Part shown: positions 22,306 to 33,022 of the stretch, piece by piece | Layout: each line of letters begins with the position of its first letter | How positions within the stretch are numbered: the stretch's first letter is position 1 | NCBI GenBank assembly: GCA_963855995.1 | Contig: OY979716.1 | Location: 34,045,094-34,109,093 of the forward strand | DNA from: Muricea muricata | Taxonomy: Eukaryota; Cnidaria; Anthozoa; Malacalcyonacea; Plexauridae | Direction of reading: 5' to 3' | Length of the DNA stretch: 64,000 nt | The notes under the pieces: model-generated | Database searches by the model: none | Told to the model about the DNA's origin: nothing | Seen by the model: only the letters and a program-made list of their open reading frames with translations | Translations under genes and position numbers: made by a program

Positions 22306-22359
22306 TCACGACAAATTTGTTTCGTATGACAAGCTGAGCTTGCCACACTCATCAGGTGA
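22306..22359 (-). ncRNA. hammerhead ribozyme of the minus-strand PLE
   Basis: Exact reverse-complement counterpart of 24931-24984: CUGAUGA, a 10-bp stem II, GAAA, a very short stem III and a GUC cleavage triplet, all present unchanged. It lies about 90 bases downstream of the endonuclease stop and about 40 bases before the (TA)n tract. Confidence 0.85.
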
Positions 22360-22450
22360 ATGATTATATCGCGTATTTACATGGTGTTATGAATAACCTA
22401 AAGGTAACTTGATCTGGGATGGTCGGCGTCACAGGAAATCTTAAAGAGGA

Positions 22451-24002
22451 TTACTGGCTACAGAGCAGAAATTTTTTCCTGTGTCTACATGTTGATATAA
22501 GTTCGTTTCTTAAGTTCAGTGAGCTAAGCTTAGGGTGATATATTATTGCATACTTCTCGTGTAGACATAAATTGCAGCGCTTTGTTTTGTTTGAGTAGGC
22601 CTTACATTTCCTTAAAATTTTCCAACGGACAGAGTATTCAACGCTAGATTGTTTCAACTGCCAAATATATTTACTCAGTTCCGTTGAATGTTTGTGTTTT
22701 TCGTTTCTGAACGAGCTCGTGTGGTTGTTGTATCTTGTCTTGAATGGGCCTTCTGTCAGTCCAACGTAGGTTTCTTTCTGTTGATTGTCTTTTCTTGTTA
22801 CTGTGGCCTGGTACACGACACTTTCTGTTAGGTATTTTCCCTGGAGGGGGCAAGACTCTTTGTAGCGGCAATTGCACTCTTTGGTTGGATTCTCAGAGGC
22901 TTTATCTGCTTGTCAAGGATAGTTTTGTTGTGTGCTGTGATAATTTGATGTACGTTAGGCATGCAACTGTAGCTTAGCTCCAGTGTATTTCTGTTGAAAA
23001 TCTTGTGTAAGCAGTGGTTTGGCGGGAAGCATTCGTCGACAGCTTGCAGGAATTTGTGACCAATGTTTGTGGCGACAATTGACACTGTAAGGTGGATTGA
23101 GCCAGATCACGTTCCTATTTCTATGGCGTTTCGGTTTAGGTGGCTGGGGGTTGTACTTGAGGTTGTAATGGAAACCGCTTTTTTTCAGAGCTTCTTGGTA
23201 TGGGGGAGCAGCCGAATCGAAGGATCGTCTGTCTGATGATATGTTTGATAGCCTTTTGTTGATGGCGTCTGGTAGACCACGTAATACTGAAGGAGGGTCG
23301 TTGCTGTCGTAGTTGACGTATAACGGTGTGTTTCCGGGTTTCATGAATGGTTTGTAGGTTGACGATCTGAGGTCAAGAGTAATGTCTAGGTAGTTGACAC
23401 ACTTTTTGTTGGCCTCGATTGTTATCTTCAAGTTGTTGTTGCTGAAAATTTTGCAAATCCCTTTCTTAATGTTCTCAATTTCGCGCGGTGGCTTATCAAA
23501 CGCTGCAAGTCCGTCGTCTCTGTACAGGCCGATGTCATTGCCGTACTCTGCAGATAATTGTGACAATAGGTAGGCTCCAACTAGCTCGCATGTCTCAGCT
23601 CCATCGAAGCTCCCCATAGTGACATCAAACAAAGAATTTGATGTTTTCTTTCGCCAAGTTGTACTTCTGTTGAAGAGTAGGGATTGTTTGGCTTTCATGA
23701 CAATGGCTTTCTCATTCTCGGTAATTTCGTCGTATTGTGAGGCAAATGTTAGGGCTTTATTCAGGAGCTCTTCTGATATAGAAGGGTAGAAATCTACTAT
23801 ATCGAAGCAAACGAATGAGCGGGTTGACTTGTTGGGTATGGTACTGAACCACTTGATTACAGCGTCGGTATTTTTCCACTGGTTTATGTTGGTAGACTTA
23901 ACAATGTTCGAATTGATACGTTGGAGGATTTGTTTACTAATAATACCGATTTCAGATTTTGATGGATTTATGAGTCGGCATGTGGGGTTGTTGAGGAAAT
24001 TA
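22451..24002 (-). pseudogene. PLE reverse transcriptase and GIY-YIG endonuclease (minus copy)
   Basis: From 24002 the frame reads the [50 protein letters not shown] and the active-site GLYRDDGLA (near 23525), then the thumb and a Pro/Lys-rich linker. One extra T near 23090 shifts the frame and another break lies near 22880. The last part (22816-22451) is the GIY-YIG type endonuclease with ETYVGLTEG, an Arg seven residues later and the Cys-rich KRCNLCLHEKY. PLEs copy themselves by target-primed reverse transcription using this pair of activities. The 5' end of the RT is missing. The RT palm in this copy is uninterrupted. Confidence 0.9.
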
Positions 24003-24019
24003 GGTATTACGTGGTCTAC

Positions 24020-24839
24020 CAGACGCCATCAACAAAAGGCTACCAAACATATCATCAGACAGACGATCCTTCGATTCGGCTGCTCCCCCATACCAAGAAG
24101 CCCTGAAAAAAAGCGGTTTCCATTACAACCTCAAGTACAACCCCAGCCACCTAAACCGAAACGCCATAGAAATGGGAACGTGATCTGGTTCAATCCAACT
24201 TACAGTGTCAATGTCGCCACAAACATTGGTCACAAATTCCTGCAAGCTGTCGACGAATGCTTCCCGCCAAACCACTGCTTACACAAGATTTTCAACAGAA
24301 ATACACTGAAGCTAAGCTACAGTTGCATGCCTAACATACATCAAATTATCACAGCACACAACAAAACTATCCTTGACAAGCAGATTAAAGCCTCTGAGAA
24401 TCCAACCAAAGAGTGCAATTGCCGCTACAAAGAGTCTTGCCCCCTCCAGGGAAAATACCTAACAGAAAGTGTCGTGTACCAGGCCACAGTAACAAGAAAA
24501 GACAATCAACAGAAAGAAACCTACGTTGGACTGACAGAAGGCCCATTAGAGACAAGATACAACAACCACACGAGCTCGTTCAGAAACGAAAAACACAAAC
24601 ATTCAACGGAACTGAGGAAATATATTTGGCAGTTGAAACAATGTAGCGTTGAATACCCTATCCGTTGGAAAATTTTAAGCAAATGTAAGGCCTACTCAAA
24701 CAAAACAAAGCGCTGCAATTTATGTCTACACGAGAAGTATGTAATAATATATCACCCTAAGCTTAGCTCACTGAACTTAAGAAACGAACTTATATCAACA
24801 TGTAGACACAGGAAAAAATTTCTGCTCTGTAGCCAGTAA
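24020..24839 (+). pseudogene. PLE RT thumb, linker and GIY-YIG endonuclease (plus copy)
   Basis: The first 40 codons read in one frame (LPDAINKRL ... [11 protein letters not shown]); one C is missing from a C-run near 24142 relative to the minus copy. From there to the TAA at 24839 the frame is open: [38 protein letters not shown] and KRCNLCLHEKY, ending CSQ. The endonuclease domain is whole in this copy while the RT palm is absent; the minus copy shows the opposite pattern. Not functional alone. Confidence 0.88.
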
Positions 24840-24930
24840 TCCTCTTTAAGATTTCCTGTGACGCCGACCATCTCAGATCAAGTTACCTTTAGGTTATTCA
24901 TAACACCATGTAAATACGCGATATAATCAT

Positions 24931-24984
24931 TCACCTGATGAGTGTGGCAAGCTCAGCTTGTCATACGAAACAAATTTGTCGTGA
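24931..24984 (+). ncRNA. hammerhead ribozyme of the plus-strand PLE
   Basis: Core CUGAUGA at 24935-24941 and GAAA at 24967-24970. Between them GUGUGGCAAG (24942-24951) pairs with CUUGUCAUAC (24957-24966) in an uninterrupted 10-bp stem II (two G-U pairs) with loop CUCAG. After GAAA, CAAAUUUG makes a minimal stem III closed by A24970-U24979; the cleavage site follows GUC at 24978-24980. Stem I pairs UCAC (24931-24934) with GUGA (24981-24984). Hammerheads with tiny stem III at PLE ends are known and act mainly as tandem dimers. The ribozyme would process PLE RNA. Confidence 0.9.
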
Positions 24985-25093
24985 TTAAATGTTTTAAACG
25001 AAGTGATTCAAGTTTCTTGCTTATATTCGCTCTACTTTCGTATCGAGCACTTTATTCATATGATTCTATACTTAGTTTATTTACTGACACTCG

Positions 25094-25520
<427 letters not shown>

Positions 25521-25912
25521 CACCTATGGAAAAGCCTAAAATGACAACATGTCTTGAAATTTGTATACAAAAACATAGAACTTTTCACAACCTGAAACGG
25601 CATACCCAAGCGAAAGTCTTGTGTTTGGATAAAGTAGCTAGTGACTTAGGGGCCTTTACTCAAAGCGTCGAATTCTGTTTGATCGTTTCAGGTAGTAAAA
25701 GATCCTATATCTCGGCGTTCTTTTGAATGCATGCACTACCTATACATGCCATGGTTAGTTCAAGATATCAATTGAAAATGCAATACAATCCAAATTTTTC
25801 TAGCGCCCGAAAATTTTATTAGGAAATGAAAAGTATAAACACGAATATATTTGTACAGGATGACAACATTTTCATGCTAGCCACGTCGCTGTCTGCACAC
25901 AATCATAAAGTT

Positions 25913-26212
25913 TTATGTTTCAATTGTCACGTTTCTTAGTTCTGAGGCAAATGTCCAATATCTTATCGACCTTGTGCTGCTGTCTTTTGCCTGTAAAACA
26001 AAATCTTGCAGGGAACACAACATGCCAGACGTCGATTCAGCATAGCTCACATCGAACACGTAGTACGCGCTTATCAGGTCAAAAAGAGCTTCTAGAAGAT
26101 TTGTGGATGTCTCAGATATGCACTCATCTTCTCCAGAAACAAACGCTTGGAGGAAATCTTCTTTTGTCCTAAGGATCACCCATTTAAACTCGACCAACTT
26201 GTATTCAAACAT
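25913..26212 (-). pseudogene. C-terminal exon of a SAMD3-like protein
   Basis: Minus-strand frame with LLEALFDLISAYYVFDVSYAES and LCSLQDFVLQ. The ALFDL(M/I)xAYYVFxVSYP block followed by a leucine-rich LQ helix is what I know from the C-terminus of SAMD3-like proteins, a family with very high copy number in fish and cnidarians. Nothing upstream on this strand links it to the SAM exons at 27.6-28.0 kb, so the centre of the gene appears deleted. Function unknown. Confidence 0.6.
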
Positions 26213-26334
26213 GAGCTCACTCTTCGTTGATGGCTAAAAGATATAAATTAATTGACTTAGCAAAGTTTGCGTACTTATGCTAAAAATTCACTTAGTGTTG
26301 ACTACACGACTTAATATGCTAGGAATAGGGCAAT

Positions 26335-27335
26335 GTCACATGTTAAATTTTTGCTACAATATCAATGTCAAAGACAAAAAGTTTTAAGTTTGATAAAATA
26401 AGCTGCACCTCACAAAATATATAGAACATAAAAAAGCTTGATGCAACGTCACATGTTAAATTTTTGCAACAATGTTGAAGGCAATTAGGCTGGAGATGTG
26501 ACATCATACCATAACATGTATTTTGCAGCAATTAGAAAACAAACAGCTCTAAGTATGATAGAATGAAAACATAAAATATAGAACATAAATTTGCTTGAAG
26601 CAGTGTCACAAGTTAAATTTTTGCTACAATGTCAATAAGCAATTATCAGCAAAATGAAATATAATCATTCCTAAACTTAATTTCATTTCATTGTTTTTTT
26701 TGTGATATAGACATTAAAATATTATAAATATACAATTGCTGCATAACATTATGTTCCTGTGTCAAATGAGCCATTTGTCCAGGGCGGCTAGAGATGTGAC
26801 ATCTCACCATAACATGTATTATGCAGAAATTGAAAGACAAGCAGTTCTAAGTTTGATAAAATAAGCTGCACCTCACAAAATAAAGAGAGCATAAAAATAG
26901 CTTGAAGCAATGTCGCATGTTAAATTTTTGCTACAGTTTCAATAGACAATTATCAGCAAAAGGAAATGTAATTATTCCTTGACTCAAATTCATTTCATTG
27001 TTTTATGTAATAAAAAAAATAATCAGAAATATAAATATTCCTAAACTTAATTTCGTTTCATTTCATTGTTTTATGTGATAAAAAATATAATCAGAAATAT
27101 AATTATTCCTAAACTTAATTTCATTTCATTTCATTTCATTGTTTTATGTGATATGGACATTAAAATATTTTGATCATTATAAATATACAGTTGCTGCATA
27201 ACATTATGTTCCTGTGTCAAATGAGCCATTTGTCCAGGGCGGCTAGAGATGTGACATCTCACCATAACATGTATTATGCAGCAATTGAAAAACAAGCAGT
27301 TCTAAGTTTGATGAAATAAGCTGAACATAAAACTA
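26335..27335. repeat. diverged tandem repeats inside the TIR element
   Basis: GTCACATGTTAAATTTTTGC recurs near 26335, 26448, 26605 and 26911; AACAAGCAGTTCTAAGTTTGAT near 26838 and 27292 with variants near 26372 and 26537; CCTAAACTTAATTTCATTTC near 26671, 27042 and 27108. CATTTGTCCAGGGCGGCTAG occurs at 26770 and 27226. Units of roughly 150-450 bp were duplicated more than once. Confidence 0.65.
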
Positions 27336-27599
27336 AATAGAATGACACAGTTTTGTATCAGGTGCCAAAGTATCAACTAAGGTCATACGGTAACAGTACT
27401 AGTTAAATAATCATTTATTACAGCAGATATTTTCTATGCAGCAATGGGTCCGTTTGTTGGAATTAATTTTAGCACTATGAACAACACAGTTTTACTTTGC
27501 TATCGTACATCTGTTTGAAAAAGACTAACCGCGATTTCTTCAAGCTCTACCACATTCTGGGGTTGTTCTGCAATATCACTTGCAATGACTGTTTTCTCT

Positions 27600-27988
27600 T
27601 AATCTCTTGTTTTATAATCGGAACGGGCACGTGTTGACAATCTTCGAGGCTTCTCACAACGCGCTTCAAAGGCCTTCCAATGTAACCGATGACCAAACTT
27701 CGGAAACATTGTTTGAAACTCGTCTTTATCCTCCATCAGACAAAGTAGCGTTTGCCCATCAATATCATTCGCTGTAATAGAAAATAATAAGTTATAACCA
27801 TGAGATTATGAGACAAAAAATACGCGCGTAAAAGCAAGACGTTTTATGCGGCATTAGCCGCACAAAAAATGATTAACAAAAATGTTACTTCATGATTTAC
27901 CCAGCAAAGTTCGACAAATGTTTTCTGGAACATCCTTGCTCTTTAACATTTCGCCCAATTGCGCACGGTTTAATTTCGCTGATTCCAT
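27600..27988 (-). pseudogene. N-terminal SAM-domain exons of the TIR-element gene
   Basis: Exon 1 starts at ATG 27988 (MESAKLNRAQLGEMLKSKD) and ends at 27901 with a GTAAAT donor. Exon 2 begins after CTATTACAG at 27771 and reads ANDIDGQTLLCLMED, then FPKFGHRLHWKAFEA. Together they make a SAM domain (IDGxxLL and FxxxGHRxxxxxA blocks). The second exon meets a stop at about 27600. SAM domains mediate protein-protein contacts. This matches the SAMD3-like C-terminus at 25913-26212 in strand and order. Confidence 0.65.
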
Positions 27989-28979
27989 TGTAATTTACGT
28001 ATATTTTGCAGTTCAAAACAGAGAAACCTGTCTTTAGCGGTGCAACGGAACCAATGACTGAAGCTTCTCAAATCTCCATGATATTTAGTGAGGTGTCATC
28101 CTCTGCACACACGAATGCTAATTGGTCGAATACCTGTCATATTGATTTATGGCCCTAGTCTATCCTGCATTGTGTGCGCCAGGTGTCACTTTTTCAAGCA
28201 CTCAAATTTCATTCGCGCAATTGCGACTCTGCTCGACTTTTGCAATTTCTTTTGCCCTATTGCCCAGAGTTCACGCTTTTTCAAACATTTGGTAAATACT
28301 CACTCAAATGATCCAAACTTTAAATAAATGTGTATTGCAGACAGTTTATATATAAATAACATAATCAATGTCAAACATTAATATAACATATGGTTAATAT
28401 GGCTTCGATCAACCAAATCTCGACCGTAGTACAGCCTAATACTTGAATATAGCGTACATTTATAATATGTACATAAAACTTTACTAAAACGCAAAATATG
28501 AATTGATCGCGTTGATACAAACCTGATATATTGCCATATTGGAACTTCCAAGTGAAATCCAATGCCACCAATGTCCCATTACACATATACAGTCCACTTG
28601 TACAACCAAAGGATATACGTATTGAAAAAATAAACGTTTCTCGAAATCTCTTTGTAAAACGTTGAAAACCAAAATAAATAAAGTATCCCAAAGTTGTCGC
28701 AGCCTTATCGACATCGCGCCGACAGAAATAACGATGAATTCTCGCTTCTGTTACGTGATACGTTTAGCGCTTGACGGCACCTCCAAAACGAAACAGCCAT
28801 ATACTAGTCATAGCCATATAGGTCATAACGAAGCATCGTTATCGCATCGAGTTATTATAAGTACTAAAGTACATCATATAAGTATCATAGTCGTATCAAA
28901 TTTTGCTCGCTTGCACAAGGCACAAATTAAGCGGCAATATATTTAACGCTGTTTTGTGATACTTTGTCTTTGAATCAGA
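27989..28979. other. 5' flank of the SAM-domain gene within the TIR element
   Basis: No recognised protein. Two overlapping minus-strand ORFs at 28371-28714 have no known motif and are probably chance. Confidence 0.4.
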
Positions 28980-29375
28980 ATAACATAAGGTGTGTTAGCT
29001 ATATAGCTGTGTTAATACAGACTTAGAGCAATTGTGTTATTCGAAAAACGTGTGTTATATGAGAAACATGTGTTGTTTCTAAAGATGTGCTTCCTTCGAA
29101 TCAGCTGTGCTAGTTTCAAATGCTGTGTTACAATAACACACGGTCTTCCACTGATCGTGTGTTTAGGTTTTGATTGAAAATGGCGTGTTGTTCCAAAGGT
29201 GCGCTTTTTAGCACACTGCTGTGCTGCTTGACATACTTTGATAGTTAATCAGCACATCTAGGTATGATGAAATATGAAACTCCGGAATTGCATTTTGCAA
29301 GGTGTGCCACAGTAACATACAATGTGTCACAAATAACATACCTTGTAGTGCTATTATGCACATCTATTTTTAAGA

Positions 29376-29378
<3 letters not shown>
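28980..29378. repeat. right subterminal repeat array of the TIR element
   Basis: Repeated GTGTTA, GTGTGTT and AACACA words in both orientations, as in 25198-25520, ending in the TIR. Confidence 0.6.
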
Positions 29379-29644
<266 letters not shown>

Positions 29645-29946
29645 TATAAGAATAGTTTGATTAGTCAACAAAAAGAAATAACTCACTCGTTTTAAAATCT
29701 TTTTATTTACAATATTATTGCACAAACGTTTTCACTAAAAGCTCTTCAGGTGCTATATGAGGTTTACGAGTGTGATTGTATCTTTTATATTCATAATGAT
29801 GTTGTTTACGGAAATATTTCATGTATTGCGTCATTGTTGGAATGTTATATGAATGGTGTTTAATTACATGCATTAAGCTTTGGTTCGAGGATTGATATAA
29901 TATTACTTTCTTTAAACTCCCTTTCAATTCTATTATTGTTCAAACA
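29645..29946. other. spacer
   Basis: A minus-strand ORF of 70 codons (29715-29927) could be the tail of the endonuclease fragment next to it; it has no motif of its own. Confidence 0.35.
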
Positions 29947-30190
29947 TTAATAAATTTGCATTATTCTGAAAATCCCGTTGTTGCATCTGTGGAGGTGTTT
30001 GCTTACCGGTAGATGTCTATACTGTTTGTGTTTTATCTGTTCCTTGTGTAGAGTTACGTGATTTCGTAGATTTTTAGTTTGACCAATGTAGTAATCTTGA
30101 CATTTTGAACAAATGATAATATAAATCAAGTCCCTGCTCAAACATGACATTGGGGAGTGTATGGTCCACGTTTTATTGCCTTTCAGGACT
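29947..30190 (-). pseudogene. GIY-YIG endonuclease fragment of a retroelement
   Basis: Minus-strand frame with LIYIIICSKCQDYYIGQTKNL followed by LHKEQIKHKQYRHLPVSKH. The CSKCxxxYIGQT pattern and the later His/Lys positions mark a GIY-YIG endonuclease, of a different branch from the one in the PLE pair. It adjoins a perfect hairpin (30136-30251) and then PLE reverse transcriptase, so it may be the endonuclease of that element or a fused piece. Confidence 0.6.
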
Positions 30191-30251
30191 AGGGAAAATC
30201 CTGAAAGGCAATAAAACGTGGACCATACACTCCCCAATGTCATGTTTGAGC
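30136..30251. repeat. perfect 53-bp inverted repeat, 10-base loop
   Basis: 30136-30188 and 30199-30251 are exact reverse complements apart from at most a base; the loop is CTAGGGAAAA. It joins the endonuclease fragment to the RT fragment. Confidence 0.9.
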
Positions 30252-30255
30252 TTTG

Positions 30256-31242
30256 TCGCAAAGTCTGCAAGATTTAGTATTGAGCGCAGCTAAGCCATCG
30301 TCGCGGTACAGGCCAACATTTTTTCCAAACAGCTTCTGTAGTGAATTTAAAATGAACAGGCCGACAAGTTCGCATACTTCAGCCCCATCAAAACTTCCCA
30401 TTGTCACATCAAAGATGTTGTCTGTATTGCGTTTTCACCATGTGTGGTTGTTATGGAAGAAGACTGACTTACGGGCGTGCTTGTTATTTAGTCGTCGGAT
30501 ATTGTAGTAAACTGCTTGGCCCATTCGATAGATTTGTCGAGGAGTTGTTTGGAAATTGAAGGGTAAAAGTTCACGATGTCGAATGTGAGAAATGTTTTCC
30601 GTTCCTTATTCTTGATCGATTGAAACCAGGAGATAGCCTTGGTGGTATTTCGCCATTGGTTTACTTGCGTTTTGGCTCGTATGTTGCTGGTAATTTTGCC
30701 AAGTAGCGCTTTGCTTACTTTTCGCAGTTGGCTCTAACACGGGTTAATTAGGCGACACTTCGGATGGTTTTCGAAGTTGGGCTTGTGGTCTTTTAAGGAT
30801 ATGAAATCTGGGGTGTTATTTACTGGATCTATGCGCTTAGAGATGTTGAGTTTATCGGCAATGTTTATGAGTTCTCTGTTAATTTCGTTCATGGTGTTGT
30901 CTTTTGCGTGTTTGTATGTCTTCGTGACGTTTTCGGTGACAAGCTTGTTGTATGTAGAGGCTTCCATTTCGTAAAGATTTCTTGTTTAATTTTGTCTGCG
31001 AAGACAAAAGCATTCTTTGAGGCGTCGATTCTTTTCTTGTCTTTTTCCAGCGCTTGTATGAAGTCGTCTCTGATGTCTCTAAATTTAGCGTTTTCTAGCA
31101 ATCTCGCGACGTCGTCTTCGAATGATTTTAACTCTAGTACGTGTGGTGCTCGGTTCTTGGCTTTCAATCCGCATGTGTTTACTGGCTTTGGATTGTCGTT
31201 CTCTTTGTTGGCTTTCAGGAAGAAGCGCGCTTTCGATCCCAC
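30256..31242 (-). pseudogene. Penelope-like reverse transcriptase (third PLE)
   Basis: In several frames from 31242 down: [87 protein letters not shown] and [11 protein letters not shown] near 30310. These are the PLE RT motifs including the YRDD active site. Frameshifts lie near 30960, and stops near 30735 and 30490. It begins further upstream in the protein than the other two PLE copies, but breaks off at the hairpin at 30251. Confidence 0.88.
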
Positions 31243-31403
31243 ACATGAATAAAGCTGTCAGTTTTTTCTATAAGGCTTCGGAGGTAGTGGTTTTGAGTTG
31301 GTAGGCCAATGTTCTTTAGTGAATAATTGAACTTAATCTGTTGCATATTTGTCGTGGCTGTTCAATGCCAAGGAGACGCCCAACTTAAACAAGGAGCGTG
31401 TAG

Positions 31404-31533
31404 ATATTCAGGATTATGACCACGTGTGGTACAGTGATGACACAAAGCTAAAGAGCGCTCAGTACTAATTAGTATTGAGCGCTCTTTAGTTTTAATTCAT
31501 CACTGTACCACACGTGGTCATAATCCTGAATAT
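31404..31533. repeat. imperfect 60-bp inverted repeat
   Basis: ATATTCAGGATTATGACCAC ... CTAAAGAGCGCTCA is mirrored after a centre of TAATTAGTA near 31465-31473. Only a 6-7 base segment in each arm (CACAAAG / TTTTAAT) fails to pair. Confidence 0.85.
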
Positions 31534-32379
31534 ATTTATATATATAATTATATATTTAAGAGTCCTGCATTCTGATTGGTGGATGTGCGGTCCGTAAATT
31601 TCCGTATTCGGACCGGGATTTTCCAAGTGTTTTTAATCGCACTTTTTACTGCTTGCAATATACTTATTAAGGAAATTATTGTTTTCCTGAAATGTTTGAA
31701 AACATTATGCGTAAAAAATAAAGTTTTGTCATGTTCAATGTTTTTGTATTGTAATTAACAAAACCACGATCGACGTCATTTAAATACAAAATGTCACACT
31801 AACTCTGAAAATGAGTGCGAGCCTTACAATAAACAGTTTATTGACCTCGCTTGTTCGGTCCATACTAAAAAACGTCAGTTCGATATTTCATGGCTCATAC
31901 CTTACCAGCGGTCAAGTCGTATACGAGCATTCATTCGCCTGATGATCGCCTTCGAGCGTGAAACACTACGTAGCGAAATTTGTAATTATTTGTTTTAGAT
32001 AAACAAATATGGTGAACATTTGAGTATGGTAATATGGTGTTACCTAGTGTTTTGCTTGCGATGCTAAAACATTTTTTTAACTGAACATAAATCCATTACT
32101 ATAGTTTCGAATGTCTTACAATGTCTACGTTTTCTTTCCAGCTATAATTCTTGAAGTGTGCACACATTGAGGCAAAACATAAGAAAAATCAAAACAATAT
32201 GTCATCAGTACAGGAAACAGGTAGGGATATAATCAACAATTATTGATATTTAGAATAAGGTGAAATTATAAATTTTAGTATTCTAAGCTAGCAGAAATCC
32301 CTCTCCCTTATTTTGTATCCTTTAAATGCTAAGCAGGAAATCGAGCCTATACAGTATTAAACAAACACCAGATTACTCT

Positions 32380-32760
32380 TACCGAGAAATTGATAATTTT
32401 GCATATCACAAAAACCGAATCCGATAATTGTTTTATTGTACATTGTCAGCGGAGAAAACAAACACGGAAACGAAAGAATTAATAGATTTATTTGGAAAAT
32501 GAAACAGAAAATATCGAAGAAAAAATGTTGTTGCCATCAGTACGCGAAATTAATCTTCAATCCATCAAAGTTAAAACATGACAAATAAAGTGCTGGTTAG
32601 GATTAGGGTTTGGATTAGGGCTTGGATTAAGATTTATATTAGAACATGGAATTATTACCAATAATCTGCACCGTAGGCTCAACATGCAGATAACTGAGTT
32701 ATCTGAAGATTTTCTGAAAGTCGCATTTATCTGCATACAACTCACCAATCACAACCCATA
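32380..32760 (-). repeat. diverged copy of the repeat at 55216-55620
   Basis: CTCTTACCGAGA, TTGATAATTTTGCATATCAC and AATTGTTTTATT at 32385-32440, and ATCTGCACCGTAGGCTCAAC, CAGATAACTGAGTTATCTG and ATTTATCTGCATACAACT at 32645-32760, match the reverse complement of 55216-55620 in the same order. Confidence 0.75.
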
Positions 32761-32775
32761 AAAGAACTGCAATGG

Positions 32776-33022
32776 CAGGGACCGCGGAGCAGGGTGGCTG
32801 GCTAGGCTAAAGCCCCACCAATAATTTTTGTTCAATACATATGTTTGCATTAAAAATATAAGAATCGTGGCAAAAACTATATGCCACTTCATGATGATTG
32901 TTGAAATTAGAAGTGTTTCAAAGCATCTCAGGGCTCTTGATTTCAAAAGTTTCCCCTCTAGATATCTCGCACCTTCGGTGCTCGATTAGCCCCACCAATA
33001 AAAAACCACTCCGCGGTCCCTG
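32776..33022. mobile_element. hAT-like MITE, 247 bp
   Basis: CAGGGACCGCGGAG and its inverse form the ends. Internally AGCCCCACCAATAA occurs in both halves in the same orientation. CAGGG ends suggest hAT; an 8-bp duplication is not clear (AATG is shared). Confidence 0.6.

Larger units (their letters stand above)
24009..25092 (+). mobile_element. Penelope-like element, plus-strand copy (5'-truncated)
   Basis: Inverted copy of the 3' kilobase of the minus PLE. It begins at a 5'-truncation that overlaps the minus copy by the shared block GTATTACGTGGTCTACC, and ends near 25022 where the minus copy meets (TA)n. About 70 unrelated bases (to 25092) lie before its own (TA)n. Confidence 0.85.

Noticed and set aside
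32595..32640. Telomere-like TTAGGG-type run
   Set aside because: Short, degenerate and interstitial; does not indicate a chromosome end.
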